From: Fen-1135 sp963705275
Lineage (GTDB): Bacteria > Desulfobacterota > Syntrophia > Syntrophales > UBA2185
DNA length: 64,000 nt
Assembly: GCA_963705275.1 (NCBI GenBank)
Contig: OY970063.1
Span: 2,852,001 to 2,916,000, forward strand
Direction of reading: 5' to 3'
Position numbers and translations under genes: made by a program. The notes beneath the pieces are model-generated. The model worked only from the letters and a program-made list of their open reading frames with translations. It was not told the origin of the DNA and searched no databases. Shown piece after piece: positions 34,948-43,800 of this stretch (position 1 is the stretch's first letter; each line of letters opens with the position of its first letter).

Positions 34948-35697
34948 ATGCTTAAAGAAAAAAAGGTGATAGTCGTCATGCCCGCATATAATGCGGCACA
35001 GACCCTCCAAAAAACTTATGAAGAAGTTATGGCCCAGGGAATCGTGGATATGATTATACTTGTCGATGATGCAAGCCAGGACGATACCGCCGAAATCGCG
35101 AAGACCCTCCCGAATGTGGAGGTATGCATTCATGATCGCAACCGGGGTTACGGCGCAAATCAGAAGACATGTTATAGGCTGGCGCTCGAACGGGGAGGCG
35201 ATATTATCATAATGGTTCATCCTGATTATCAATATACGCCGATGCTAATTCCGGCTCTGGCAGCTCTGATCGGGAATGGTCTGTACTCCTGTGTCTTGGG
35301 TTCGAGGATACTTGGAGGTTACGCCTTAAAGGGCGGAATGCCACCCTGGAAATATGCTGCGAATCGGTTTTTGACGCTTGCGGAAAACATTCTTATGGGT
35401 GCAAAGCTTTCTGAATACCATACGGGTTATCGAGCCTTTTCGCGGCAATTGTTGGAGGAGTTGCCGATAGATGCAAATTCCGATGATTTTGTGTTTGACA
35501 ATCAGATGTTGGCTCAGATCATTTGGTTTGGACATACCATAGCGGAAGTCAGCTGCCCGACAAAGTACTTCCCGGAAGCTTCGTCAATAAATTTCAGTCG
35601 GAGTGTGAAATACGGTCTTGAATGTCTCCTAACGGCTTTAACATTCCGTATGGCAAAGATCGGGATAACCACATCAAAATTGTTTCCCGGGAAGTAA
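34948..35697 (+). CDS. Family 2 glycosyltransferase, polyprenyl-phosphate type
   Basis: 249 residues. VVMPAYNAAQTLQKTY, ILVDDASQDDTAEIA, and the metal-binding MVHPDYQY in place of a classical DxD. The later KGGMPPWKYAANRFL and EYHTGYRAFSR are characteristic of the DPM1-like subfamily. No C-terminal membrane helices are present. It follows the third TMTC-like gene by 116 bases. Likely transfers a sugar to a polyprenyl phosphate for use by a membrane GT-C enzyme. Confidence 0.87.
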   Translation: MLKEKKVIVVMPAYNAAQTLQKTYEEVMAQGIVDMIILVDDASQDDTAEIAKTLPNVEVCIHDRNRGYGANQKTCYRLALERGGDIIIMVHPDYQYTPMLIPALAALIGNGLYSCVLGSRILGGYALKGGMPPWKYAANRFLTLAENILMGAKLSEYHTGYRAFSRQLLEELPIDANSDDFVFDNQMLAQIIWFGHTIAEVSCPTKYFPEASSINFSRSVKYGLECLLTALTFRMAKIGITTSKLFPGK

Positions 35698-35881
35698 TGA
35701 ATTTATCTCGAGACAATCCTACCCAATTTTTCCTTCATATTCTTATCTTCCTTATAATGGCTGTCCGGACGGCCGGGCTGGTATGACTCGATGCGAGCAT
35801 CGTGCCTCGCCTTTTATCGATGGCACTCTCAGTCAAATCTATTTATGAAATAACGGCATAAAGATTTCCGCAAGCGGGATG

Positions 35882-35953
35882 GACCGACAGCCAATTATCT
35901 TGGATTATTTTTCTTGACATCGTTTAAATTATGGTGTTATGAGTGACCGACAG
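35882..35953 (+). promoter_or_regulatory. Promoter of tetR-type gene flanked by a repeated motif (candidate operators)
   Basis: TTGACA (35914-35919) and TTATGA (35937-35942) are 17 bases apart. The nine bases GACCGACAG occur on both sides, at 35882-35890 and 35945-35953, the second within TGACCGACAGTCA, which contains the inverted repeat TGAC-N5-GTCA. A TetR-family protein autorepressing by binding near the start of transcription would fit. If transcription begins near 35949, the in-frame GTG at 35943 cannot be the start codon. Confidence 0.5.
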
Positions 35954-36041
35954 TCATATAATGACCACAATTCAGATTCATGGCATTACCCCTGACAACC
36001 GGCAAAGGCATTTTTGGTTTAAGAAGAAAGGCTCCACTATC

Positions 36042-36671
36042 TTGGCATTCGAGAAAAGACGAAGGCGGGAGAAAGAGAACAGGAAGAGCGCCATCCTCAA
36101 AGCGGCGAGGAAATTGTTTTTTGAGAAGGGCTTCAAATCTGTGACCGTCGAAAGCATTGCCAGAAAGGCTGAACTGAGCAAAGGGGCAGTCTATCTTTAT
36201 TTCAAGAGTAAAGATGAAATTTACAGTCAAATTCTTCTTGATGACATCGACAAGTTTCACAAGAAGGTAGCAGATTTATTTGAGGAAGGGGGGCAGGCAT
36301 CGGATATGCTGTTTCGCCTCTCGTCCACCTATGTGGATTTTTTTCTTCGGGACAGAGAACTCTTCCGGATCCTCATGACCTTTATGCTCCATGCCAACCA
36401 CAGCAATTTGCCGGAGGATCTTCAGAACCATATCATTAAATCCACCAATAAGACCATCTTCATGGAGAAAATATTTCAGTACGGAGTTGACAGTGGAGAA
36501 TTTCCGCCGTCCACAAACGTGCGGCAATGCAGAAATGCCCTCTGGGGGCTGCTGAATGGTATCATCTCATTATATATATTTATCGGGTCTGAATCGAAGA
36601 GAGATGATCTGATCAGGTCGACCGTCAATGCAAGTTTAAGTACCTTCATCAAAGGGCTAAAGGGCAGTTGA
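36042..36671 (+). CDS. TetR family transcriptional regulator, likely of the beta-oxidation operon
   Basis: 209 residues from a TTG at 36042 (GAAAGG about ten bases upstream), giving the usual N-terminus MAFEKRRRREKENRKSAI; in-frame starts at 35943 and 35961 are possible. The helix-turn-helix is AARKLFFEKGFKSVTVESIARKAELSKGAVYLYFKSKDE (recognition part SKGAVYLYF). The C-terminal ligand domain is divergent. It sits just upstream of acyl-CoA dehydrogenase, FadN-type and thiolase genes, so acyl-CoA sensing is a reasonable inference. Confidence 0.87.
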   Translation: MAFEKRRRREKENRKSAILKAARKLFFEKGFKSVTVESIARKAELSKGAVYLYFKSKDEIYSQILLDDIDKFHKKVADLFEEGGQASDMLFRLSSTYVDFFLRDRELFRILMTFMLHANHSNLPEDLQNHIIKSTNKTIFMEKIFQYGVDSGEFPPSTNVRQCRNALWGLLNGIISLYIFIGSESKRDDLIRSTVNASLSTFIKGLKGS

Positions 36672-36813
36672 GCTAAGGCGGAACCTGCAAGACCGCCCCG
36701 CGAGATAAATGAACAAGGCGCAATTATAAATGCTTATTCTCGCCAGCATCAGAAGTATTGAGCATAGTTTTACGCAGAAATATGAACGGATGTAATTGAA
36801 GGGAGGTTTTCTT

Positions 36814-38100
36814 ATGAGCAATTTGCTTGTTAACACGAGAGATCAGCAGTTTGTTCTCTTTGAGCAGCTTGGCATAGAGAAATTGTTCGAGAATGAGATG
36901 TTTGCCGATTTTTCTAAAGAGACGGTCCTCATGATGCAGAGCGAGGCGGAGAAGATGGCGGTGAATGTATTTCTTCCGGCATACGCCCTTGGGGATAAGG
37001 AGGGATGCACCTTTGAGGACGGGAAAGTATATGCCCCCGCAAGCTTTCACGAGGTCTTCAAGAAGTATGTCGAAGCCGGATGGCTCTGCTCGACTGAATC
37101 TCCCGATGTGGGAGGCCAGGGGCTTCCGCTTGTTGTGAGATCAGCCTGCCTGGAGTCTATGTTTGCAGCCAATTACGCCTTTCTTACGTACACGGGGCTC
37201 ACCCACGGGGCTGCCCATTTGATTGAGGAGTATGGTACGGAGGAGCAGAAGAAAAAATACATGTACAATATGTTCGCCGGCAAGTGGACAGGTACGATGT
37301 GCCTGACCGAACCAGGGGCGGGCAGCGACGTGGGCGCCTTGAAGACATCTGCAAAGAGATTGCCCGATGGGACATTCAGCATTACCGGGACGAAAATATT
37401 TATCTCCTGTGGTGACCATGACCTTGCAGAAAATATAGTTCACCCCGTCCTGGCCAGAATCGAAGGAGATCCACCCGGGACGGCGGGCATCTCGATCTTT
37501 CTCGTTCCCAAGTACAGGGTCAAGGATGACGGCACTCTCGGCGAATTCAACGACGTGCGGACAGGGAATGTGGAGCATAAGATGGGCATCAAGGGGTCTG
37601 CAACCTGTACGCTTAATTTCGGCGATGAGGGGAAGTGCATTGGTGAACTTCTGGGAAGAGAGCGCCAGGGCATGAGGATAATGTTCCTTATGATGAATGC
37701 ATCGAGGATGGACGTGGGGATGCAAGGCCTTGGTCATGCAACGGCGGCATATGAACATGCTGTTCAATATGCCAAGGAGAGGATCCAGGGGGTTCCCATA
37801 TGGGATATGAAAAATCCGGATGCCAAAGCCGTTCCCATCATTCAGCATCCGGATATCAGGAGAAAGCTTCTGTGGATGAAGGCCCACGTAGAGGGCATAA
37901 GGACCCTGATCTACTTCACCTGGTTCTGCATGGATCTGGCAAGAGTATCAAAAGAACAGGAGAGGGAGAAATGGCATGGACTGGTTGAACCTTCTTACAC
38001 CTGTCTGCAAGGCATATTCTTCGGAAAAGGCGCAGCTGATCTGTTCCTATGCCATAGATGTCTATGGCGGCTATGGCTACTGTTCCGACTATCCCGTTGA
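36814..38100 (+). CDS. Acyl-CoA dehydrogenase, N-terminal part, frameshifted
   Basis: Flavoenzyme for the first step of beta-oxidation. The ATG at 36814 follows GGGAGG by eight bases. Visible are the N-terminal helical domain, the FAD/substrate signature CLTEPGAGSDVGAL (near 165), and the start of the C-terminal helical domain to KWHGLVE (about residue 392). The frame then turns into an unrelated tail (YTCLQGIFFGKG) and stops. The proper continuation, LLTPVCKAY, is in the next frame; removing one C at 37990-37991 restores a protein of about 620 residues. Without the rest the catalytic Glu is missing. Confidence 0.92.
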   Translation: MSNLLVNTRDQQFVLFEQLGIEKLFENEMFADFSKETVLMMQSEAEKMAVNVFLPAYALGDKEGCTFEDGKVYAPASFHEVFKKYVEAGWLCSTESPDVGGQGLPLVVRSACLESMFAANYAFLTYTGLTHGAAHLIEEYGTEEQKKKYMYNMFAGKWTGTMCLTEPGAGSDVGALKTSAKRLPDGTFSITGTKIFISCGDHDLAENIVHPVLARIEGDPPGTAGISIFLVPKYRVKDDGTLGEFNDVRTGNVEHKMGIKGSATCTLNFGDEGKCIGELLGRERQGMRIMFLMMNASRMDVGMQGLGHATAAYEHAVQYAKERIQGVPIWDMKNPDAKAVPIIQHPDIRRKLLWMKAHVEGIRTLIYFTWFCMDLARVSKEQEREKWHGLVEPSYTCLQGIFFGKGAADLFLCHRCLWRLWLLFRLSR

Positions 38101-38677
38101 GCAGTATTTCAGGGATTGTAAGATAGCCAGCATCTATGAGGGGACGAATGGGATTCAGGCTCTTGACCTGGTAGGCAGGAAACTCGGCGGTCGAAAAGGC
38201 GCCGATGTCATGAACATGTTTAGCGAGATTAATGCCTCTATCACAAAGTTGAAGAAGGTTGAAGATCTCAGGAAGCATGTAGCCTATCTGGAAGAAGCGT
38301 GCAATGCGCTGATAGATCTCACGATGCATTTTGCTCAGCTCGGGAAGAGCGCGGGTTTCCTCATGCCGGTCTTGAATGCCAGTCCCTACCTTGAGATTCT
38401 TGGTGATGTCGTAATCGGGCATTTCCTGATGCAGGCTGCAGGGATTGCCGATGAAAAGCTAAACGCAATTTACAGGGAAAGAGGGGTGGAGGAATCAAAA
38501 GGGAAGAAGCGTGCATTGATCCGCGAAGATCCCGATGTTGCATTTTATTACGGCAAGAATGCAGCAGCGAGGTTTTTTGCGGTTGATGTTCTTTCCACGG
38601 TAAAGTCCAGGTGCGAAGCCATCAAATTCGGTGAGAGAGTTCCAATTGAAATGGCGGAAGAATCTTTTACCTATTAA
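37976..38677 (+). pseudogene. Acyl-CoA dehydrogenase, C-terminal part after frameshift
   Basis: The frame from about 37992 on continues the enzyme: LLTPVCKAYSSEKAQ, then AIDVYGGYGYCSDYPVEQY and the catalytic-Glu loop ASIYEGTNGIQALDL, followed by about 170 residues of the extra C-terminal domain found in the 600-residue FadE5/DmdC-like subfamily. The ATG at 37976 lies inside the upstream coding part and has no ribosome site, so this is not an independent gene. The stop is 15 bases before the FadN homologue, which has its own AGGAGG site. Confidence 0.9.
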
Positions 38678-38692
38678 GGAAGGAGGAGAAAA

Positions 38693-38992
38693 ATGTCATA
38701 CAATATTAAGAAAGCTGCAGTCTTGGGCGCAGGGGTTATGGGTGCTTCCATAGCGGCGCATCTGACCAATGCGGGGATCGGGTGTGTGCTGCTCGATATC
38801 ATTCCCTTCGAGCTTTCGGAAGCTGACAAGCGAAAGGGTTTAACCGAAAAGAGTCCCGGATGGCGAAACAGATTTGCCGCAAATGGGCTTAGATGCCGTC
38901 TCGAAATCCAGACCCGCTTCTTTCTATACAAAGAAGAACGCCTCAATGATCAAAGTCGGAAATTTCGAAGACAACCTGACATGGCTGTCTGA
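38693..38992 (+). CDS. fadN: 3-hydroxyacyl-CoA dehydrogenase/enoyl-CoA hydratase, N-terminal part, frameshifted
   Basis: The start ATG follows AAGGAGGAG. The first 65 residues are the NAD-binding N-terminus of a FadN-type protein: KKAAVLGAGVMGASIAAHL, then the family insert KGLTEKSPGWRNRFAANGL. The frame then leaves the family sequence and ends at 38992. The right continuation, DAVSKSRPASFY, is in the next frame from about 38888. One G fewer in the GGG at 38885-38887 would join them into about 805 residues. Confidence 0.88.
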   Translation: MSYNIKKAAVLGAGVMGASIAAHLTNAGIGCVLLDIIPFELSEADKRKGLTEKSPGWRNRFAANGLRCRLEIQTRFFLYKEERLNDQSRKFRRQPDMAV

Positions 38993-41111
38993 CGTAGACT
39001 GGGTTATTGAGGTTGTCATCGAGAACCTCAAGATAAAGCAGGAACTGTTTGCAAAGGTTGAAAAGGTTATAAAGCCGGACTGCATTGTAACGACAAACAC
39101 GTCAGGCATACCCATCAAGGATATTTCTGCCAATTTTGGTCCCAGGCTGAAGAAAAATTTCCTGGGAACGCATTTTTTCAATCCACCCCGCTATATGAGA
39201 CTCCTGGAGGTCATTCCCGGTGAGGAAACGAAGAAAGAGATTGTGGATTATATGGTGGAATTCTGCGAACGGGTGCTGGGCAAGGGTGTTGTGATCTGCA
39301 AAGATGTCCCCAATTTTGTCGGAAACCGTATCGGTGTATTCGACATATCGAATGCCGTGCGGCTGATGGCGGAAAAAAAGATGAGGATCGACGAAATCGA
39401 CGCCGTCATAGGGAAAGCCTTGGGGAGACCGGGCTCGGCGATCTTTGGAACCTTGGATCTGGTGGGTTTGGATACAGGTCACCATGTCATGAAGAACCTC
39501 TATGAAGCGGTGCCTAATGATGAGATGCGGGATATGTTTATTCCTTCGGATGTCATGAACAAGATGATGGAGAGGAAGTGGCTCGGGAACAAGACAAAGC
39601 AGGGGTTCTACAAACGCGCTCCCGGCGACAAGGGCAAGAAGGAGAAACTGGTCCTCGACTACACGACCATGGAGTATATGCCTGCAACTAGACCAAAGTT
39701 CGATTCAATCTCGCAGGCGAAGAAGATGGAAGACGATGTTCCTAAAATGATCAGGACCGTATTTAACGGAACGGATAAGGCGGCGGACCTCGCCCGTGAG
39801 TATCTCTGTAACAACTTTATCTACGCTGCCAACCGCGTACCGGAGATTTGCGACAGCATCGTGGCCATCGATAATGCCATGAAATGGGGCTACAACCACC
39901 AGCTTGGCCCATTCGAGACCTGGGATGCCGTGGGCGTCCGGGCGGCAGTGGATGTCATGAAAAAACTGGGTAAGCAGGTTCCCAAGAAGATCGAGGAAAT
40001 GCTCGATGCAGGCTTCGAGTCATTTTACACAAAAAAGGCAGATGAACTGTATTATTATGATTTCGAATCGAAGAATTATGTGAAACTGAGAGAAAATCCG
40101 AGGATCATAGTCCTCCCTGCCCTCAAGGACAGAAAGAAAATTGTGAAGCAGAATCCGGGTGCAAGCCTCATTGACATAGGCGACGGGGTTGTTTGCCTTG
40201 AATTCCACACCAAGATGAATTCCGTGGATCAGTATATCGTGCAGATGATGATGGATGGCTGCGATATCGTGGAAAAGGATTTTGCAGGTATGGTTGTAGG
40301 AAATCACGCTACGAACTTTTCTGTCGGCGCAAATGTATTCATGGTCCTCGTAGGCGCCCAGAAAGGCGACTGGGATGTCCTGGAGAAGATGGTGGAGGAC
40401 TTCCAGAATGCCAACATGAGGATGAAGTATCTCGGGAAGCCGGTTGTTACGGCGCCTTCGGGCATGGCCTTGGGTGGCGGCTGCGAGATCGCCATGCACG
40501 GCGCGAAATGCCAGCCCTGCGGAGAAACATATATAGGGCTCGTGGAAGTAGGCGTCGGTGTGATACCGGCGGGCGGCGGTTGTAAGGAAATAATGGTGAG
40601 ACTCACTGAAGGGATTCCCGATGGCACAATTGAAGCCGGATTGAACCTTCAGCACTTTTATTCCAAGGCATTCGAGAATATAGCGATGGCAAAGGTCGCA
40701 ACCAGCGCCGTGGAAGCCATGGAATTGGGATATGTCAGGAAGACGGATAATATCAGCATGAACAGGGATCAGCAGATCTGGGATGCGAAACAGGTGGTCT
40801 TAGGTCTCTCAAAATTCTACAAGAAATCCGCACCTGCGCTTATCCCTGTCATGGGTGAAAACCTACGAGGTATGTGCAGTTCGGTTGTATACAATATGAG
40901 GCATGGGAATTTTATATCAGACTACGACGTACACATTGCCGGGAAACTTGCCTATATCCTTTCCGGCGGTGACTGTGCGGAAGGCACACTGGTCACGGAA
41001 CAGGAGATACTGAACCTGGAGAGAGAGGCGTTTTTGAGCCTCTGCGGTGAACAAAAGACCCAGGACAGGATCATGCATTTGCTGAACACGGGCAAACCTT
41101 TACGCAACTGA
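38874..41111 (+). CDS. fadN: 3-hydroxyacyl-CoA dehydrogenase/enoyl-CoA hydratase fusion, main part after frameshift
   Basis: Bifunctional beta-oxidation enzyme with the dehydrogenase first and the hydratase last, as in B. subtilis FadN and opposite to E. coli FadB. Dehydrogenase: VIEVVIENLKIK, NTSGIPI, GTHFFNPPRYM (catalytic His) and DVPNFVGNRIG. Hydratase from about residue 440 of the joined protein: oxyanion-hole loop VTAPSGMALGGGCEIAMHG and the catalytic region EVGVGVIPAGGG. The annotated ATG at 38874 is an artefact of the frameshift. Followed by thiolase after a 71-base gap. Confidence 0.92.
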   Translation: MPQMGLDAVSKSRPASFYTKKNASMIKVGNFEDNLTWLSDVDWVIEVVIENLKIKQELFAKVEKVIKPDCIVTTNTSGIPIKDISANFGPRLKKNFLGTHFFNPPRYMRLLEVIPGEETKKEIVDYMVEFCERVLGKGVVICKDVPNFVGNRIGVFDISNAVRLMAEKKMRIDEIDAVIGKALGRPGSAIFGTLDLVGLDTGHHVMKNLYEAVPNDEMRDMFIPSDVMNKMMERKWLGNKTKQGFYKRAPGDKGKKEKLVLDYTTMEYMPATRPKFDSISQAKKMEDDVPKMIRTVFNGTDKAADLAREYLCNNFIYAANRVPEICDSIVAIDNAMKWGYNHQLGPFETWDAVGVRAAVDVMKKLGKQVPKKIEEMLDAGFESFYTKKADELYYYDFESKNYVKLRENPRIIVLPALKDRKKIVKQNPGASLIDIGDGVVCLEFHTKMNSVDQYIVQMMMDGCDIVEKDFAGMVVGNHATNFSVGANVFMVLVGAQKGDWDVLEKMVEDFQNANMRMKYLGKPVVTAPSGMALGGGCEIAMHGAKCQPCGETYIGLVEVGVGVIPAGGGCKEIMVRLTEGIPDGTIEAGLNLQHFYSKAFENIAMAKVATSAVEAMELGYVRKTDNISMNRDQQIWDAKQVVLGLSKFYKKSAPALIPVMGENLRGMCSSVVYNMRHGNFISDYDVHIAGKLAYILSGGDCAEGTLVTEQEILNLEREAFLSLCGEQKTQDRIMHLLNTGKPLRN

Positions 41112-41182
41112 TTGGAGAGGACATCTGAAATAACATGAAACGGGGTTGAGATGTACTGCTTCGTTAATGAAGGAGGAATATT

Positions 41183-42370
41183 ATGAGTGATGCTGTTATC
41201 GTCGAATCTGTGAGAAGTCCGGGCGGTCGCTACAGGAGAGGCGGTCTTGCGTATACCCGGAGCGATGAAATAGGTATACAGGTGATGAAGGGCCTCATAG
41301 CGAGGGTTCCGGGGCTGAAGCTTGAAGACGTGGACGACGTGATTTGCGGGTGTGCGTTTCCCGAGGCCGAGCAGGGCATGAACCTGGCAATGGTCATAGC
41401 GATGGGAGCAGGTATTCCGGTAACCGCCTCCGCCATGACGATTAACCGTTTCTGTTCTTCAGGGTTGCAGGCTATAGCAGATGCCACAGCGAAGATCCGG
41501 GCGGGCTGGTCGTCTGTTATCATCGCAGGGGGCTGTGAGAGCATGTCCCACGTCCCCATGGGAGGGAACGTATATCGTCCCCATCCCGATTGGGGAGATC
41601 TGCCGAACGTCTACGTATCCATGGGCATCACTGCCGAGAATGTGGCGGCGAATTACAAGGTCTCCCGCGAGGACCAGGACAGGTTCGGTCTGGAGAGCAA
41701 CCGCAAGGCACATGAGGCAATAAGGGCAGGGAAGTTTAAAGATGAGATTGTACCGATTACAGCCTATCGTTATGCTAAATCGAAAGGAGGCAAGAGGATC
41801 AGGGAACAGGTCGTATTCGACATGGATGACGGTGTCAGATGGCCGACTACGATGGAAGATCTGGGACGATTGAAGTCACCTTTCAAACAGGGAGGATCGG
41901 TAACCGCCGGGAATTCATCTCAGATGACTGACGGAGCGGGATTTGCTTTGCTAATGAGCGAAGAAAAAGCCAGGTCGTCCGGATTGAAACCCCTTGCGAA
42001 GCTCACCCACTATGCTGTTGCCGGCTGCAAACCTGAAGAGATGGGCATAGGGCCGGCCCTCGCGATACCTAAGGTCCTTAAGATGGCGGGACTCTCGACG
42101 AAAGACATCGATGTCTTCGAGATCAATGAGGCCTTTGCCTGCCAGGCCCTTTACTCGATAAAGGTTGTCGGCATAGAAGACAGGCTTGCGGCGGGTGATA
42201 TCAATCCCAACGGCGGCGCCATCGCACTCGGGCATCCCCTCGGGGCCACAGGCGGCAAACTTACTGCGCAGCTCCTCTATGAATTGAAGAGGCGGAAGGC
42301 CAAGCGAGGAATTGTCTCCATGTGTATTGCGGGTGGGATGGGCGCAGCGGGCATCTTTGAGATGCTATAG
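41183..42370 (+). CDS. fadA: Acetyl-CoA acyltransferase (thiolase)
   Basis: Cleaves 3-ketoacyl-CoA to acetyl-CoA and a shortened acyl-CoA. 395 residues. Nucleophilic Cys in MTINRFCSSGLQA (about 90), the NEAFACQ motif near 314, the GHPLGATGGK histidine near 353 and the second cysteine in VSMCIAGGMGAAG near 383. AAGGAGG lies seven bases before ATG. Last gene of the beta-oxidation run; ends 32 bases before a strong terminator. Complete and without anomalies. Confidence 0.96.
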   Translation: MSDAVIVESVRSPGGRYRRGGLAYTRSDEIGIQVMKGLIARVPGLKLEDVDDVICGCAFPEAEQGMNLAMVIAMGAGIPVTASAMTINRFCSSGLQAIADATAKIRAGWSSVIIAGGCESMSHVPMGGNVYRPHPDWGDLPNVYVSMGITAENVAANYKVSREDQDRFGLESNRKAHEAIRAGKFKDEIVPITAYRYAKSKGGKRIREQVVFDMDDGVRWPTTMEDLGRLKSPFKQGGSVTAGNSSQMTDGAGFALLMSEEKARSSGLKPLAKLTHYAVAGCKPEEMGIGPALAIPKVLKMAGLSTKDIDVFEINEAFACQALYSIKVVGIEDRLAAGDINPNGGAIALGHPLGATGGKLTAQLLYELKRRKAKRGIVSMCIAGGMGAAGIFEML

Positions 42371-42401
42371 ATTTCCCCGGTCTCCTCTGTGTAAAAAAAA
42401 G

Positions 42402-42434
42402 AAAAGCCATGGTTCTTTCTGCCATGGCTTTTTT
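42402..42434. terminator. Bidirectional intrinsic terminator between fadA and queC
   Basis: AAAAGCCATGG (42402-42412) and CCATGGCTTTT (42422-42432) form an 11-bp perfect stem with a nine-base loop. T run follows on the plus strand and an A run precedes it, so it can end transcription of fadA on the plus strand and of queC on the minus strand. Confidence 0.92.
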
Positions 42435-42449
42435 GCTCGTGAACCCATC

Positions 42450-43145
42450 TCAGCCGATGTATATTGTCGGGTCGGGAATGCCAGCCTCCCTGAAACCTTT
42501 CTTTCTCAAAAGGCAACTGTCGCACTGGCCGCACGCTCTTCCGTGCGGTGAAGGATCGTAGCAACTGTGGGTAATGCCATAGTCCACCCCCAGTTCGCTC
42601 CCGCGCCTGATTATGTCCGCTTTTGACAATGCGATAAGAGGCGTCCTTATTCTTACCCTGGTCTTGCCCTCCACGGCGGCCTTCGTTGCGAGATTGGCCA
42701 TCTTCTCGAATGCTGCAATGTATTCGGGCCGGCAGTCAGGATAACCGCTGTAATCGATCGCGGTAACACCGATGAAAATATCCGAGACGTGTAGTGTCTC
42801 CGCCCACGCCAGGGCGTAGGAAAGGAAGATGGTGTTTCTGGCGGGTACATAGGTGACAGGAATGCCTTGCTGCATGTCTATATCATCGCGGCCTTTGGGG
42901 ACTTCTATATCATCGGTGAGTGCCGATCCCCCGAACGCTCGCAAATCGATGTTGACTACAAGGTGCTTCCTGGCGCCGAAGAATACGGCGACCTTCTTCG
43001 CCGCTTCCAGTTCCAGAGAATGGCGCTGGCCGTAAAAAAAGCTCAGGCTGTAAATCTCGTAACCTTCCGATTTGGCGATAGCCATCGCAGTAGTAGAGTC
43101 GATTCCGCCGCTGGAAAGAACGATGGCCTTCTTGTGGTGACTCAT
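42450..43145 (-). CDS. queC: 7-cyano-7-deazaguanine synthase
   Basis: Converts 7-carboxy-7-deazaguanine to preQ0 with ATP and ammonia. 231 residues. PP-loop SSGGIDSTTAM at the N-terminus; C-terminal zinc site with HSCYDPSPHGRACGQCDSC (four cysteines). Third gene of a queD-queE-queC unit; it starts ten bases after queE. Normal length. Confidence 0.96.
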   Translation of the reverse strand: MSHHKKAIVLSSGGIDSTTAMAIAKSEGYEIYSLSFFYGQRHSLELEAAKKVAVFFGARKHLVVNIDLRAFGGSALTDDIEVPKGRDDIDMQQGIPVTYVPARNTIFLSYALAWAETLHVSDIFIGVTAIDYSGYPDCRPEYIAAFEKMANLATKAAVEGKTRVRIRTPLIALSKADIIRRGSELGVDYGITHSCYDPSPHGRACGQCDSCLLRKKGFREAGIPDPTIYIG

Positions 43146-43155
43146 GAAGTTTCCT

Positions 43156-43800
43156 CTAAACCCCCCTCGTTTCAGAGCCCCAGATGACCTTGTGGAGCTG
43201 TATCTGCATCCTCACATCTAAATGATCCGCGAGTATCCATTGCGCCATAAGTTCCGGATTCATCTTGCCATAAACAGGCGAAAATAGAGGCGGCTTGATA
43301 TTTCCTTTGGCTCTATCCATGAAAGAGAGGATGTTCTTCGCATAATCGTAATCCTCCCTGCTTCCTATGACAAACTTGATTTCGTCCTTCGGTTGGAGCT
43401 GTTTGAGATTTTCCAGATAGTTTTTTTTTGCCTCTCCGCTTGAGGGGCACTTGATATCCAAGATCATTACGCAGCGGTTGTCGATGACACTTATGTCCAT
43501 GCTGCCGTTGGTTTCCAGGAGCACCTCAAAGCCCAAGTCGAGCAAACTCCGTATAAGAAAAGGTGTGTCCTCCTGCGTCAGGGGTTCGCCGCCCGTAATT
43601 TCAACCAGCCCGCACCGGTGGGAGGTTACCATGTCGATGATCTCTCCCATCTCGAGATCATATCCTTCTTCATATGCATACCGTGTGTCACAGTATGAAC
43701 ATCGGAGGTTGCATCCGGTAAGCCTTACAAAAACGCAGGGACGTCCGGCATAGGAAGACTCGCCCTGGATGCTGTAGAAGATCTCATTTACCTTCAGCAA
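43156..43800 (-). CDS. queE: 7-carboxy-7-deazaguanine synthase
   Basis: Radical SAM enzyme that contracts the ring of 6-carboxytetrahydropterin. 214 residues. Cluster motif TGCNLRCSYCDTRYA (CxxxCxxC), SAM-binding EITGGEPL, and the N-terminal FYSIQGESSYAGRP that is diagnostic for QueE. The start is TTG at 43800 directly after the queD stop, with GGAGG five bases before it, so translation is coupled to queD. Confidence 0.95.
   Translation of the reverse strand: MLKVNEIFYSIQGESSYAGRPCVFVRLTGCNLRCSYCDTRYAYEEGYDLEMGEIIDMVTSHRCGLVEITGGEPLTQEDTPFLIRSLLDLGFEVLLETNGSMDISVIDNRCVMILDIKCPSSGEAKKNYLENLKQLQPKDEIKFVIGSREDYDYAKNILSFMDRAKGNIKPPLFSPVYGKMNPELMAQWILADHLDVRMQIQLHKVIWGSETRGV

Noticed and set aside
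40020..40655. 211-residue minus-strand frame opposite the FadN homologue
   Set aside because: Antisense to a conserved enoyl-CoA hydratase domain; no ribosome site and no recognisable motifs.
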